A DNA stretch of 64,000 bases from Streptomyces sp. CB02980 (GTDB lineage Bacteria; Actinomycetota; Actinomycetes; Streptomycetales; Streptomycetaceae): contig NZ_JACSCH020000028.1 of the NCBI RefSeq assembly GCF_014451325.2, positions 33,820 to 97,819 of the forward strand. Reading direction: 5' to 3'. Made by a program: the position numbers and the translations under genes. The notes beneath the pieces are model-generated. The model was not told the origin of the DNA and searched no databases. It saw only the letters and a list, made by a program, of their open reading frames with translations. Shown here one piece after another: positions 28,235-37,491 of the stretch (positions are counted from its first letter, which is position 1; the number at the start of each line of letters is the position of its first letter).

Positions 28235-29787
28235 CGACGCGTACGACGCCGGAGTCGTCGGCCACCGCTCCCCTGCTCGACCTCCAGGTCCTCGTGGTGG
28301 CGGTCCGCAGGCGACGCCGCCTCTGGGGCTCCCTGGCCCTCGTCGGACTGCTCCTCGGCGTGGCCATGGCCGTGCTGCTGCCACCACCGCCGAGCGCGAC
28401 GACCAAACTCCTGGTCGCCCATCAGGAGGACCAGCCGAACGACCCCGGAACCCTGATCCGGACCGACGCGGCGCTGCTGCAGACCACCCGTATCGCCGAC
28501 CAGGCATTGCGGTCCCTCGGCTCCCGGGAGAAGCCCGAGGAGTTCATGAAGGACTACGAGGGTGTCGGCCTGACCAACAACCTGCTGCGGATCGACGTGG
28601 CGGGTGACAGCGACGCGGAGGCCGTGGCCCGCGCCCAGGCGCTCGCCGACGCGTTCGTCGCCGACCATGTCCGGCGGATAAGGGAAGCGGCGAACGCCGA
28701 GTCCAAGGCCCTGCTCGACCAGCGCGACCGGCTGCGGGCCGACCTCGCCCAGGTCGACAAGGCCATCGGAGAGGGATCGTCGGAGAGCGGGCCGAAGGTG
28801 TCGGCCGACATGGAGTCGCTCTTCGCCCGCCGGGCCGAACTCACCTCGCAGATATCCGACTTCGGCCGGCGTGCCGCGGAAGCGCGGATCGGCACGCCCC
28901 GGCTCGTCTCCGGCACGCAGATCGTGGACGCCCCGCGCGCGGTGCGGCACTCCCTGCCCAGGACCGCCGCCACCAACGCCGCGATCGGGCTTGCCCTGGG
29001 GCTCGCCCTCGGGCTCGCGGTGGCCGCGGTCGGCGCGGTGGTGGCGGACCGCCCCGTGCTGCGCCGTGAGATCGCGGCCGACCTGGGCGCCTCCGTCATC
29101 GCCGAACTGCCCCGCCGGTCGCCCCGGTTGTGGCAGCGCCGACGGGTCCTGGCGGCCCGGACGAGGCTCACCGCGTCCCTGGCACGCACCGTGCGCGGCT
29201 CCGCGGGACCGGTGTCCCTGCTGGAACTGGGCTCCGCGCGGGCCACCACCGGGATCGCCCTGGACCTCGCCGGCGCACTCGGGGCGGACGGGCCGGTGGC
29301 CGTCATCGACGGCCTGCCCGGCCTCCCGCTCACCCACCGCCGCCCGAAGCCGGGAGACCCCACCGTGGTCAGCGCCGAGGGGGCCGCGTCCGTCCCGCAC
29401 CAGCAGCGCCGGCTCGGCGTCGGCTCGGTGGCACCCGGTACGGCGTGGACCGACCTCCAGCACCTCGGCACCCGGACGGTCCTCGTCGTACGCGCGGGGC
29501 ACGGCAGCGCCGCATGGCTGCACACCGTGGCGCGGCACCTCTCGGACCAGCGCATCGAGGTGATCGGGGTGGTGCTGATCGACCCCGATTCGGGTGACCG
29601 GACCGACGGCACGCTGTGGGACGGGCCGTACGCCGCGCCACGCGGCGAGGGCGACCGGCCGGCCCGGCGCAACGGTGGGGGCACCTCCCACGCCGTTCCG
29701 GCAGTGGGGGAGGGCCGGCGACGGGCGGAGCGGCTGCCGATGTGGGCGGCACGGGTTCCGGACAGCGACGACCAGGGGGAGCGGTAG
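28231..29787 (+). CDS. Wzz-like polysaccharide co-polymerase with degenerate cytoplasmic domain (copy 2)
   Basis: 518 aa, GTG start overlapping copy 1 (GTGA). TM helix about 31-52, coiled-coil-prone extracellular part (about 140-220), second TM helix about 250-275. The cytoplasmic domain keeps the fold-like pattern SLLELGSARATTGIALDLA but lacks a P-loop, so ATP use is unlikely. Near the C-terminus an in-frame palindromic element (29673-29713) encodes GGGTSHAVPAVGEG. Probably works with copy 1. Confidence 0.75.
   Translation: MTTRTTPESSATAPLLDLQVLVVAVRRRRRLWGSLALVGLLLGVAMAVLLPPPPSATTKLLVAHQEDQPNDPGTLIRTDAALLQTTRIADQALRSLGSREKPEEFMKDYEGVGLTNNLLRIDVAGDSDAEAVARAQALADAFVADHVRRIREAANAESKALLDQRDRLRADLAQVDKAIGEGSSESGPKVSADMESLFARRAELTSQISDFGRRAAEARIGTPRLVSGTQIVDAPRAVRHSLPRTAATNAAIGLALGLALGLAVAAVGAVVADRPVLRREIAADLGASVIAELPRRSPRLWQRRRVLAARTRLTASLARTVRGSAGPVSLLELGSARATTGIALDLAGALGADGPVAVIDGLPGLPLTHRRPKPGDPTVVSAEGAASVPHQQRRLGVGSVAPGTAWTDLQHLGTRTVLVVRAGHGSAAWLHTVARHLSDQRIEVIGVVLIDPDSGDRTDGTLWDGPYAAPRGEGDRPARRNGGGTSHAVPAVGEGRRRAERLPMWAARVPDSDDQGER
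29673..29713. repeat. Streptomyces-type small palindromic element inside a coding region
   Basis: An imperfect hairpin: GGTGGGGGCACCTCCCACGCC, loop, GGCAGTGGGGGAGG. It resembles a short dispersed repeat I recall from Streptomyces genomes, usually between genes or at gene ends. Here it sits in frame in the 3' part of the second Wzz-like gene. Confidence 0.5.
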
Positions 29788-29790
29788 GAC

Positions 29791-31725
29791 ATGTGTGGCA
29801 TCGCAGGCACGTACCGGTGGCCGGACGGGAAGGTCGTGACCGACCGGCTCACCGACACCCTCGCCCACCGCGGCCCGGACGGGGCGGGCCGGTACAGCCA
29901 TCGCGCCGGTGACGGCGAGGTGCACCTCGGGCACCGCCGACTGGCGATCATGGACCTGTCGGAGAACGGCGCTCAGCCGATGGTCTCGGACGGCCTCGTC
30001 CTGACGTACAACGGCGAGCTGTACAACGCGCCCGAGCTGCGGGCCGAGCTGGCGGCCGGCGGGGTGCGCTTCCGCGGTACGTCCGACACGGAGGTGCTGC
30101 TCGAGTCGTGGCGGCGCTGGGGCACGGACTGCCTGCCCCGGCTGCGCGGCATGTTCGCGTTCGGGATCTTCGACGAGCGCACCGGGGAGCTGGTGCTCGT
30201 CCGCGACCAGCTCGGCATCAAGCCGCTCTTCCTGCTCCGGCGCGGAGAGGGGCTGGTGTTCGCCTCCGAGCTGAAGGCGCTGGCGACCGCCACCGGCGGA
30301 TCACTGGAGGTGGACGACGCGGCACTGGTGGCCTCGCTGCTGTACTACTGGGTGCCGGACTCGCGGTGCGCGTACCGCGAGGCGGAGAAGCTGCCGCCGG
30401 GGAGCTGGCTCCGGTGCCGGCCCGACGGCCGGGTGGAGCGCGGCCGGTTCTGGCATCTGAGGGACGTCGCCGCCGAGGGCCGTGAGCGGGCCCTGAGCGG
30501 CGAGCTGCCGGACATCGCAGCCATTGTCGAGGAGTCGACCCGGCGCCATCTGCTCTCCGACGTGCCCGTGGCGACGTTCCTGTCCGGCGGTCTCGACTCC
30601 AGCTATCTGACCGCGCTCGCGGCCCGCGACCGGCCGGGGATCTCCGCCTACACGATCGGGTTCCGCGCCGAGGACGCCAAGTTCGAGGCGATGCCGGACG
30701 ACCTGCGCTATGCGCGTCAGGTGGCCGAGCGCTTCGGCGTCGACCTGCACGAGATCGAGATCGCTCCGAACGTGCTCGATCTGCTGCCGCGGATGACGCA
30801 CACCCTGGACGAGCCGATCGGCGACCCCGCCGCGATCAACACCTTCCTGATCTGCTCGGCCGCCCGGGAGGCCGGGGTCAAGGTGATGCTCTCGGGGATG
30901 GGCGCCGACGAGCTGTTCGCCGGCTACCGCAAGCACCTGGCCAACCTGATAGCGCTGCGCTACCAGCGCGTGCCGGGCCCGCTGCGGCGCGGTCTGTCCG
31001 CGGCGGTGGACCGGCTGCCGGTCGCCACGGCCCGCCGGGGCTACCGGTCGGTGCGCTTCGCGAAGCGGTTCCTCTCCTTCGCCGACCTGCCGGAGGAGAC
31101 CGCGTTCCGGCGCAGCTACACCATGTACGACCAGGACGAGCTGCTCGCCCTGGTCAATCCGGACCTGGCCGGGACGGTCGGGGACGTGCTGACCGAGCAC
31201 GCGGACGTCTACGAGGACAACGACCTCGACGACTTCGTCAACCGCATGTGCCTGGGCGACGCCCGGATGTTCCTGCCGGGCCTGAACCTCGCGTACACGG
31301 ACCGGTCGAGCATGGCCGCGTCGACCGAGGTGCGGGTGCCGTACGTGGACGTCGAGGTGGTCAGGGCGGCGTTCGCCGTGCCCGGCGATCGCAAGATCGT
31401 CGGACGGCAGGGCAAGGCCGTCCTCAAGGAGGCGGCCACCTCGATCCTGCCCCGGGAGATCGTGTACCGGCCCAAGGGCCTGTTCAGCGCCCCGCTGCGC
31501 GCCTGGATGAGCCGGGATCTGGCACCGCTGGTGCGCGAGGTGGTGAACGACGGCGTGCTCGTGCGGAACGGCTTCCTGCGCCGCGACGCGCTGGCGCGCA
31601 TGGTCGCCGAGGACGCGGCCGGGCAGCGGGACTTCTCCAAGCATCTCTGGCATGTGCTGACCCTCGAGTACTGGTATCGCGGCGCGACCTCCGGGTCCGG
31701 CCGGGATACGCACGAGAAGGCTTAG
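29791..31725 (+). CDS. Asparagine-synthase (glutamine-hydrolysing) family amidotransferase
   Basis: 644 aa, ATG 3 nt after the previous stop. Cys2 (MCGIAG) is the class II glutaminase nucleophile, and the glutaminase domain extends to about 215. The synthetase domain has the PPi loop FLSGGLDSS near residues 264-272, and SGMGADELFAGY. In polysaccharide clusters relatives such as WbpS amidate uronic acids. With a uronate-forming dehydrogenase in the same operon, uronamide formation is a good inference; plain asparagine synthesis is the alternative. Confidence 0.9.
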   Translation: MCGIAGTYRWPDGKVVTDRLTDTLAHRGPDGAGRYSHRAGDGEVHLGHRRLAIMDLSENGAQPMVSDGLVLTYNGELYNAPELRAELAAGGVRFRGTSDTEVLLESWRRWGTDCLPRLRGMFAFGIFDERTGELVLVRDQLGIKPLFLLRRGEGLVFASELKALATATGGSLEVDDAALVASLLYYWVPDSRCAYREAEKLPPGSWLRCRPDGRVERGRFWHLRDVAAEGRERALSGELPDIAAIVEESTRRHLLSDVPVATFLSGGLDSSYLTALAARDRPGISAYTIGFRAEDAKFEAMPDDLRYARQVAERFGVDLHEIEIAPNVLDLLPRMTHTLDEPIGDPAAINTFLICSAAREAGVKVMLSGMGADELFAGYRKHLANLIALRYQRVPGPLRRGLSAAVDRLPVATARRGYRSVRFAKRFLSFADLPEETAFRRSYTMYDQDELLALVNPDLAGTVGDVLTEHADVYEDNDLDDFVNRMCLGDARMFLPGLNLAYTDRSSMAASTEVRVPYVDVEVVRAAFAVPGDRKIVGRQGKAVLKEAATSILPREIVYRPKGLFSAPLRAWMSRDLAPLVREVVNDGVLVRNGFLRRDALARMVAEDAAGQRDFSKHLWHVLTLEYWYRGATSGSGRDTHEKA

Positions 31726-31741
31726 AAACAAGGGGACTTCG

Positions 31742-33922
31742 GTGAAACAGGTTGTACAGAACTACAAGACCGGCGAACTCGCGGTGCTCGACGTGCCGGT
31801 ACCGGGGTGCAAGCCGGGCGGTGTGCTCGTCCGCACCTCCTACTCGCTGATATCGACCGGGACCGAGCTCATGAAGGTCTCCGAGGCCGGCATGTCGATG
31901 CTGGGCAAGGCCCGCTCCCGGCCGGACCAGGTGGCCAAGGTCATGCAGAGCGTGGCCACCAACGGGATTCCCGCCACCTACCAGAAGGTGATGGGCAAGC
32001 TCGACTCCTACACCCCGCTGGGCTATTCGCTGTGCGGGGTGGTCGAGCAGGTCGGCCCCGGCGTCGACGACGTGAAGGTCGGCGACGTCGTGGCCTGCGC
32101 AGGCAACGAGCACGCCCTGCACGCCGAGCTGAACTGGGTGCCGAAGAACCTCTACGCCAAGGTGCCGGACGGCCTCGCGCCGCGGCACGCGGCCTTCGGC
32201 ACCGTCGGATCGATCGCGATGCAGGGTGTCCGGCAGGGCGAGCCGCAGCTCGGCGAGGTGGCACTCGTGATCGGTCTCGGACTGATCGGGCAGCTGGTCG
32301 TGCAGCTCCTCACCGCCTCGGGCGTCCGCGTCGTCGGGGCCGACCCCGACCCGGCGCGCTGCGAGCTCGCCGAGCGCCTGGGCGCCGTGGCCTGCGGCGA
32401 TCCCGCGGCCACTGCGGTGGAGGCCGCCGTCGCCGAACTCACCGACGGTCACGGCGTGGACCAGGTGTACCTGGCCGCCGGCGGCGGCAGCAACCAGCCC
32501 GTCGAGCTGGCAGCCCGGCTGTGCCGGGACCGCGGCCGGGTCGTCGACATCGGCAAGTGCCGTCTGGACCTGCCGTGGAACGCGTACTACGAGAAGGAGC
32601 TGGACGTCCGGTTCTCCCGCTCGTACGGCCCCGGGCGCTACGACCCGGAGTACGAACTGGAGGGTCGGGACTACCCGATCGGCTACGTCCGGTGGACCGA
32701 GCGCCGCAACCTGGCGTGCTTCCTCGATCTCATGGCCCGCGGCCGTGTCGACGTGGAGCCCCTGGTGTCCCACGTCGCCGGCTTCGACGACGCGGTCGAG
32801 ACGTACCGCCGGCTGAAGGACGGCGACCTGAAGGCCGTGGCCGTGCTGTTCCGGTACCCCGAGGAGAAGGGGGAGACACCGGCTCCGGCGGTGGCCGTGC
32901 CCGCGGTGCGACGCGGCGGCGCAGCTCCCGCCCCGGCCCGGCCGGCGAAGAGGCCGGTGCGCCTCGCGTTCGTCGGCGCGGGGAACTACGCGACGTCGAT
33001 GCTGCTGCCGCATCTGGTCCGGCGCGACGGCGTCGAGCTGTCCACCGTCGTCACCACGACGGCGCTGTCCGCGGCCAACGCGCAGCGGAAGTTCGGCTTC
33101 GCCGAGGCGACCACCGATCTCGACGCCGTGCTCGGCGACACGTCCATCGACGCGGTGTTCGTCGTCACCCGGCACAGCTCGCACGCCGAACTGACCCGGA
33201 AGGCGCTCCTCGCCGGCAAGACGGTGTTCGTGGAGAAGCCCCTCGCCCTCTCCGAGGACGAGCTGGCCGGGGTCCTGGCGGCGGTGGAGGAGTCCGGCAA
33301 CGACCGGCTGCAGGTCGGCTTCAACCGCCGGTTCGCGCCGCTGTTGCAGGAGGCCAGAACGCGGTTCGGCGTCCGGACCGGCCCGGCGAACCTCCGTTAC
33401 CTGGTGAACGCGGGCCGGCTGCAGCACGGCAGCTGGTACCTGCAGCAGGGCACCGAGGGTTCGCGGTTCGCCGGCGAGGGCGGACACTTCATCGACACGG
33501 CGAGCTGGCTGCTCGGGGCCGACCCGGTCTCGGTGTACGCGGTCGCCACGTCCGGCAACGACGACCTGCAGGTCGTGCTGCGCTACCCGGACGGGTCCAC
33601 CGCCACCATCAGCTACGTCACCACCGGGCCTTCGAGCTTCCCCAAGGAGACGCTGGACCTCGTCGCGGACGGCAAGGTGCTGCGGCTCGACGACTTCGTC
33701 CGCGCCTCGGTCTACGGAAGCAAGCGCTGGGTCAGCTCGCGGCTGCCGCAGGCCCGGGACAAGGGCCAGAACGCCGAGCTGGCGGCGTTCGTCAGGGCCG
33801 TGCGGACCGGCGGGCCGATGCCGGTGCCGCTGGAGTCGCTGGTCGCCACCACGGCGGCCACCCTCGCCGTGCGGGCCGGGCTGGCCGGCGGTGCGCCGGT
33901 GACCTTGGCGGCTGCTCGATGA
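31742..33922 (+). CDS. Fused zinc-type alcohol dehydrogenase and Gfo/Idh/MocA oxidoreductase
   Basis: 726 aa, GTG start behind AAGGGG. Residues about 1-375 form an MDR alcohol-dehydrogenase-like module (PLGYSLCGVVEQVGPGV, GLGLIGQLVVQLL). After an Ala/Pro linker, residues about 404-720 form a Gfo/Idh/MocA module (FVGAGNYATSM, VEKPLALSEDE, GFNRRFAPL). Such bi-domain proteins recur next to heparinase II/III genes in bacterial polysaccharide loci, as here. They probably oxidise or epimerise a sugar. The end overlaps the heparinase start (ATGA). Confidence 0.9.
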   Translation: MKQVVQNYKTGELAVLDVPVPGCKPGGVLVRTSYSLISTGTELMKVSEAGMSMLGKARSRPDQVAKVMQSVATNGIPATYQKVMGKLDSYTPLGYSLCGVVEQVGPGVDDVKVGDVVACAGNEHALHAELNWVPKNLYAKVPDGLAPRHAAFGTVGSIAMQGVRQGEPQLGEVALVIGLGLIGQLVVQLLTASGVRVVGADPDPARCELAERLGAVACGDPAATAVEAAVAELTDGHGVDQVYLAAGGGSNQPVELAARLCRDRGRVVDIGKCRLDLPWNAYYEKELDVRFSRSYGPGRYDPEYELEGRDYPIGYVRWTERRNLACFLDLMARGRVDVEPLVSHVAGFDDAVETYRRLKDGDLKAVAVLFRYPEEKGETPAPAVAVPAVRRGGAAPAPARPAKRPVRLAFVGAGNYATSMLLPHLVRRDGVELSTVVTTTALSAANAQRKFGFAEATTDLDAVLGDTSIDAVFVVTRHSSHAELTRKALLAGKTVFVEKPLALSEDELAGVLAAVEESGNDRLQVGFNRRFAPLLQEARTRFGVRTGPANLRYLVNAGRLQHGSWYLQQGTEGSRFAGEGGHFIDTASWLLGADPVSVYAVATSGNDDLQVVLRYPDGSTATISYVTTGPSSFPKETLDLVADGKVLRLDDFVRASVYGSKRWVSSRLPQARDKGQNAELAAFVRAVRTGGPMPVPLESLVATTAATLAVRAGLAGGAPVTLAAAR

Positions 33923-35880
33923 CCATGAGTGCGGGCTGGTACCTCCGGCGCCTGTCCCGGATGGGACCGCAGGAGGTCGGCGGCCGGGTGGGCGACACGG
34001 TGCGCAGGCGGCGCTGGCGGTCGGCGCTGCCGGACGCACCGAGCGTGACCGGCGCCCGGTTCACCGCCGTCCTGCCCGCCGGGACGCTCGCCGCGGTGCC
34101 GCCGGACGCCGCGAAGCGGCTCGTCGCCGAGGCGGACCGGCTGATGGCCGGGCACGCCGAGTACTTCGGGGTGCACCGCGACGACCTGACCGACCCGGAC
34201 TGGTGGTACGACCCGAAGACCGGCCGCCGGGCTCCGTGGGGCTATGCCTTCGACGTGCCGTACCGGAAGGAGGAGACGGTCGGGGACATCAAGCAGATCT
34301 GGGAGCTGTCCCGGCACCAGTACCTCACCGTGCTCGCCGCCGCCTACGCGGTCACCGGGGACGAGCGGTACGCCGAGCGGGTGGCGAGGCATCTGCGGTT
34401 GTGGTGGGCGGCCAACGCGCCGCTGCGCGGGGTGCACTGGATCAGCGGCATCGAGCTGGGGATCCGGCTGCTGTCCTGGGTGTGGATCCGGCGGCTGCTC
34501 GACGGCTGGCCGGGCGCGGCCGCGCTGTTCGAGGACAACCCGGTGGCGCGGAAGCAGATCTGGCACCACCAGCGCTGGCTGGCCGCCTTCCCCAGCCGGG
34601 GGTCATCGGCGAACAACCACATCATCGCCGAGGCCGCCGGGCAGCTCGCCGCGGCCTGCGCGTTCGGGTGGTTCCCCTCGTCGGCGGGCTGGCGGGCCGA
34701 CGCGATGCGGTCCCTCGACCGACATCTGCGGAGCAACACCTTCGGCTCCGGCCTCAACCGCGAGCTGGCCACCGAGTACCACGGGCTCGTGCTCGAACTC
34801 GGCCTGGCCGCGGTGGCCGAGGCGGATGCCGCGGGCGTGGCGGTTCCCGCCACGACCCGGCTGGTGCTGCTGCGGATGACCGACGCGCTCGCCGCCATCG
34901 TGGACGGCCGGTTACGGCCGCCGCGTCAGGGGGACGCGGACGACGGGCACGGTCTCATCGTGGACGGCGCGGGCACCGACCGCTGGGCCTCGCTGCTCGC
35001 CACCGGGGACGCCGTGTTCGGCCGGCTTGACTGGTGGCCGGAGGTGACCGGCACCGATGTGCGCACCCCGCTGCTCGCCGCGCTCGTCCGGCCGTACGCG
35101 AGGACGGGACCGGCGGTGACCCGCCCGGCGGACCGACCGGCCCACTTCGCCGACGCGGGCATGACGATCCTGCGCGGTCCCGAGGAGATCTGGTGCCGCT
35201 GCGACGGCGGCCCGCACGGGTTCCTGTCCATCGCCGCGCACGCCCACGCGGACGCGCTCTCCGTGGAGGTCCGGCACGACGGGGTCGACGTGCTCGCCGA
35301 CCCGGGGACGTTCTGCTACCACGGGCAGCCCGAGTGGCGGCAGTACTTCCGGTCGACCCTCGGCCACAACACCCTGCAGTGGGACGGCGGTGACCAGTCC
35401 GTCTCGGGTGGCCCGTTCCTGTGGACCCGGCATGCCCGCACCCGTGTGCTGGTCGCGGACCCGTCCGTCGCCACCACCGGGGCAACGGCTCGCTGGTGTG
35501 CCGAGCACGACGGCTACCAGCGCTCCGTGCACCGCCGCCGGGTGGAGCTGACCGCCGCGAGCCGGGAGGTGCGCGTGGTCGACGAGGTCCGCGGCGACCC
35601 CGGGGCCGTACGCCTGGCGTTCCACCTGGGTCCGGCGATCTCCGCGGACCTGTCGGGAAGCCGGGCGATGCTCACCTGGACCCGGGACGGCGAGGACCGC
35701 TCGGCGGTGCTCGACCTGCCCGGGGAGCTGTCCTGGCAGGCGCACCGCGGGGAGACCAACCCGCCGCTGGGCTGGTACTCCGCCGGCTTCGGGCGCAAAG
35801 AGCCCGCCACCACGCTGGTCGGCACCGGCTTCGCCGACGGCGCGTCCGGGTTCACCACCGTGCTCGGGTTCCGCGGCTAG
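33919..35880 (+). CDS. Heparinase II/III family protein
   Basis: 653 aa, ATG overlapping the previous stop. The N-terminal alpha/alpha toroid (about 50-350; SSANNHIIAEAAGQLAAA) precedes the heparinase II/III-like beta domain, with GPHGFLSIAAHAHADALS near 430-447 and LADPGTFCYHG, which carry the conserved His residues. No clear signal peptide, so it is probably cytoplasmic. In synthesis clusters these proteins are thought to edit or bind uronic-acid glycans. Codon 332 is TTA (34912-34914). Confidence 0.88.
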   Translation: MTMSAGWYLRRLSRMGPQEVGGRVGDTVRRRRWRSALPDAPSVTGARFTAVLPAGTLAAVPPDAAKRLVAEADRLMAGHAEYFGVHRDDLTDPDWWYDPKTGRRAPWGYAFDVPYRKEETVGDIKQIWELSRHQYLTVLAAAYAVTGDERYAERVARHLRLWWAANAPLRGVHWISGIELGIRLLSWVWIRRLLDGWPGAAALFEDNPVARKQIWHHQRWLAAFPSRGSSANNHIIAEAAGQLAAACAFGWFPSSAGWRADAMRSLDRHLRSNTFGSGLNRELATEYHGLVLELGLAAVAEADAAGVAVPATTRLVLLRMTDALAAIVDGRLRPPRQGDADDGHGLIVDGAGTDRWASLLATGDAVFGRLDWWPEVTGTDVRTPLLAALVRPYARTGPAVTRPADRPAHFADAGMTILRGPEEIWCRCDGGPHGFLSIAAHAHADALSVEVRHDGVDVLADPGTFCYHGQPEWRQYFRSTLGHNTLQWDGGDQSVSGGPFLWTRHARTRVLVADPSVATTGATARWCAEHDGYQRSVHRRRVELTAASREVRVVDEVRGDPGAVRLAFHLGPAISADLSGSRAMLTWTRDGEDRSAVLDLPGELSWQAHRGETNPPLGWYSAGFGRKEPATTLVGTGFADGASGFTTVLGFRG

Positions 35881-35888
35881 GGGGGCGC

Positions 35889-37490
35889 GTGGGGATCAGG
35901 GGGAGGTACGGGGTGTGGGCGGTGGCACCGCTGACGGCGGTCCTGCTGCTGGCGACCGGCTGCACGGGCACGCCGGACGCCCCGGCGAAGGCGACCGGTG
36001 GAACCGCCGGTTCCGGCACGTCCGGCACGTCCGACGCGTCCGCCTCCCCCCGGGTCTCCGGAACGTCCGAAGCCCCCGGAGCGCCCTCCGCCTCCCCGGC
36101 CCGGGTGTGCGACCGGCCCGCGGCCGGGCCGGTGAAGGCGCCGGCGGGCGCGGTGACGGTGGACCCCGCGGTCGTCGGCGACCTGGCCGCGAAGACCGAG
36201 AACAGCCCCCCGAACACCACGTTCTGGCTTCGACCGGGCAGGCACACGCTTGAGCCGGACCCGTATGCCCAGGTCATGGCCAAGAAGGGCAACCGCTACC
36301 TCGGCGCGCCGGGCGCGGTGCTCGACGGCCGGAAGATCAACCAGTACGCGTTCAGCGGCACCGCCCCCGACGTCACCATCCGCTACCTGACCGTGGAGCG
36401 TTTCATCGCGCCGCACGACGAGGGCGTGGTCAACCACGACATGGCCGACGGGTGGGTCATCGAGCACGCGACCGTCCAGGACAACTCCGGGGCCGGGCTG
36501 ATGGCCGGTGCACGTCAGCGGGTCCGCGCCAGCTGTCTGCGGAACAACGGCCAGTACGGCATGAACGCGTACAAGACCGGTGACTCGATCCGCGGCCTGG
36601 TGGTCGAGGGCAACGAGATCACGGGCAACAACACCGACGACTGGGAGCGGCGGCAGCCGGGCTGCGGCTGCACCGGCGGCATCAAGTTCTGGGCCGTCGA
36701 CGGCGCCGACGTACGCGGCAACTGGGTGCACCACAACCGCGGGACCGGGTTGTGGGCCGACAACAACAACAACGACTTCCGTATCGAGGACAACCTGCTC
36801 GAGTCCAACGACGGTGCCGCGCTGATGTACGAGACCAGCTACAACGCGGTCCTCCGCAACAACACGATCCGGCGGAACAACTGGGTCGAGGGCCGCGCGT
36901 ACGCCAAGGACGGCGACGACTTCCCGTACGCGACCGTCTACGTGTCCGAGGCGGGCGGCGAACCACGGATCCCGGCCCGCACGGACAGGATCGAGATCTA
37001 CGGGAACGTCCTGGAGAACAACTGGAACGGGATCACCCTGTGGGAGAACGCCGACCGGTTCTGCAACAGCCCGGCCAACACGTCGACCGGTTACTGCACC
37101 TTGCTGGTGAAGGACACCGGCCGCTGCGCGCGGCCGGCGATCGCCACCGCGCCGCTCCACGGCGACTGCCGGTGGAAGACGCAGCGGGTCGACATCCACG
37201 GCAACCGCTTCGTCCTCGACCCGTCCGTCGTCGGGTGCACGACGGAGTGCGGGCGCATGGCGGTGTTCGCCAACGAGGGCACCTCTCCGGACTGGTCGCC
37301 GTACAAGGGCAGGCAGGTCGCCGAGGCGATCACCCACGGGCAGCAGAACCGCTGGCACGGGAACGTCTACCGCGGGCCGTGGAGCTTCGTCGCCGGCGAC
37401 GGGAGCAGGACGCTGGACTCCGGACAGTGGCAGGGTTCGCCGTACCGGCAGGACGCGGGCAGCAGTTTCAGCCCCCGGGCCGGTGGTTGA
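35889..37490 (+). CDS. Lipoprotein with right-handed parallel beta-helix domain
   Basis: 533 aa from the GTG at 35889, which gives a basic n-region; a GTG at 35913 behind AGGGGGAGG is the alternative. A lipobox LATGC (about 22-26) predicts a lipid-anchored exported protein, followed by a Ser/Thr/Pro/Ala-rich linker (about 30-75). From about 85 onward there are repeated Asn-ladder turns (NNGQYGMNAY, GNEITGNNTDD, NNNNDFRIEDNLLESNDG). The fold is shared by polyuronate C5-epimerases and lyases. Extracellular polymer modification is likely; the activity is not determinable. Confidence 0.85.
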   Translation: MGIRGRYGVWAVAPLTAVLLLATGCTGTPDAPAKATGGTAGSGTSGTSDASASPRVSGTSEAPGAPSASPARVCDRPAAGPVKAPAGAVTVDPAVVGDLAAKTENSPPNTTFWLRPGRHTLEPDPYAQVMAKKGNRYLGAPGAVLDGRKINQYAFSGTAPDVTIRYLTVERFIAPHDEGVVNHDMADGWVIEHATVQDNSGAGLMAGARQRVRASCLRNNGQYGMNAYKTGDSIRGLVVEGNEITGNNTDDWERRQPGCGCTGGIKFWAVDGADVRGNWVHHNRGTGLWADNNNNDFRIEDNLLESNDGAALMYETSYNAVLRNNTIRRNNWVEGRAYAKDGDDFPYATVYVSEAGGEPRIPARTDRIEIYGNVLENNWNGITLWENADRFCNSPANTSTGYCTLLVKDTGRCARPAIATAPLHGDCRWKTQRVDIHGNRFVLDPSVVGCTTECGRMAVFANEGTSPDWSPYKGRQVAEAITHGQQNRWHGNVYRGPWSFVAGDGSRTLDSGQWQGSPYRQDAGSSFSPRAGG

Positions 37491-37491
37491 G

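Noticed and set aside
29673..29713. CRISPR-like or IS-end interpretation of the palindrome
   Set aside because: Single copy, no spacers, no transposase or target duplication nearby.
31807..33918. Long upstream extension of the heparinase II/III frame
   Set aside because: Low-complexity Arg/Gly-rich shadow of the fused dehydrogenase; the true start is the ATG at 33919 overlapping its stop.
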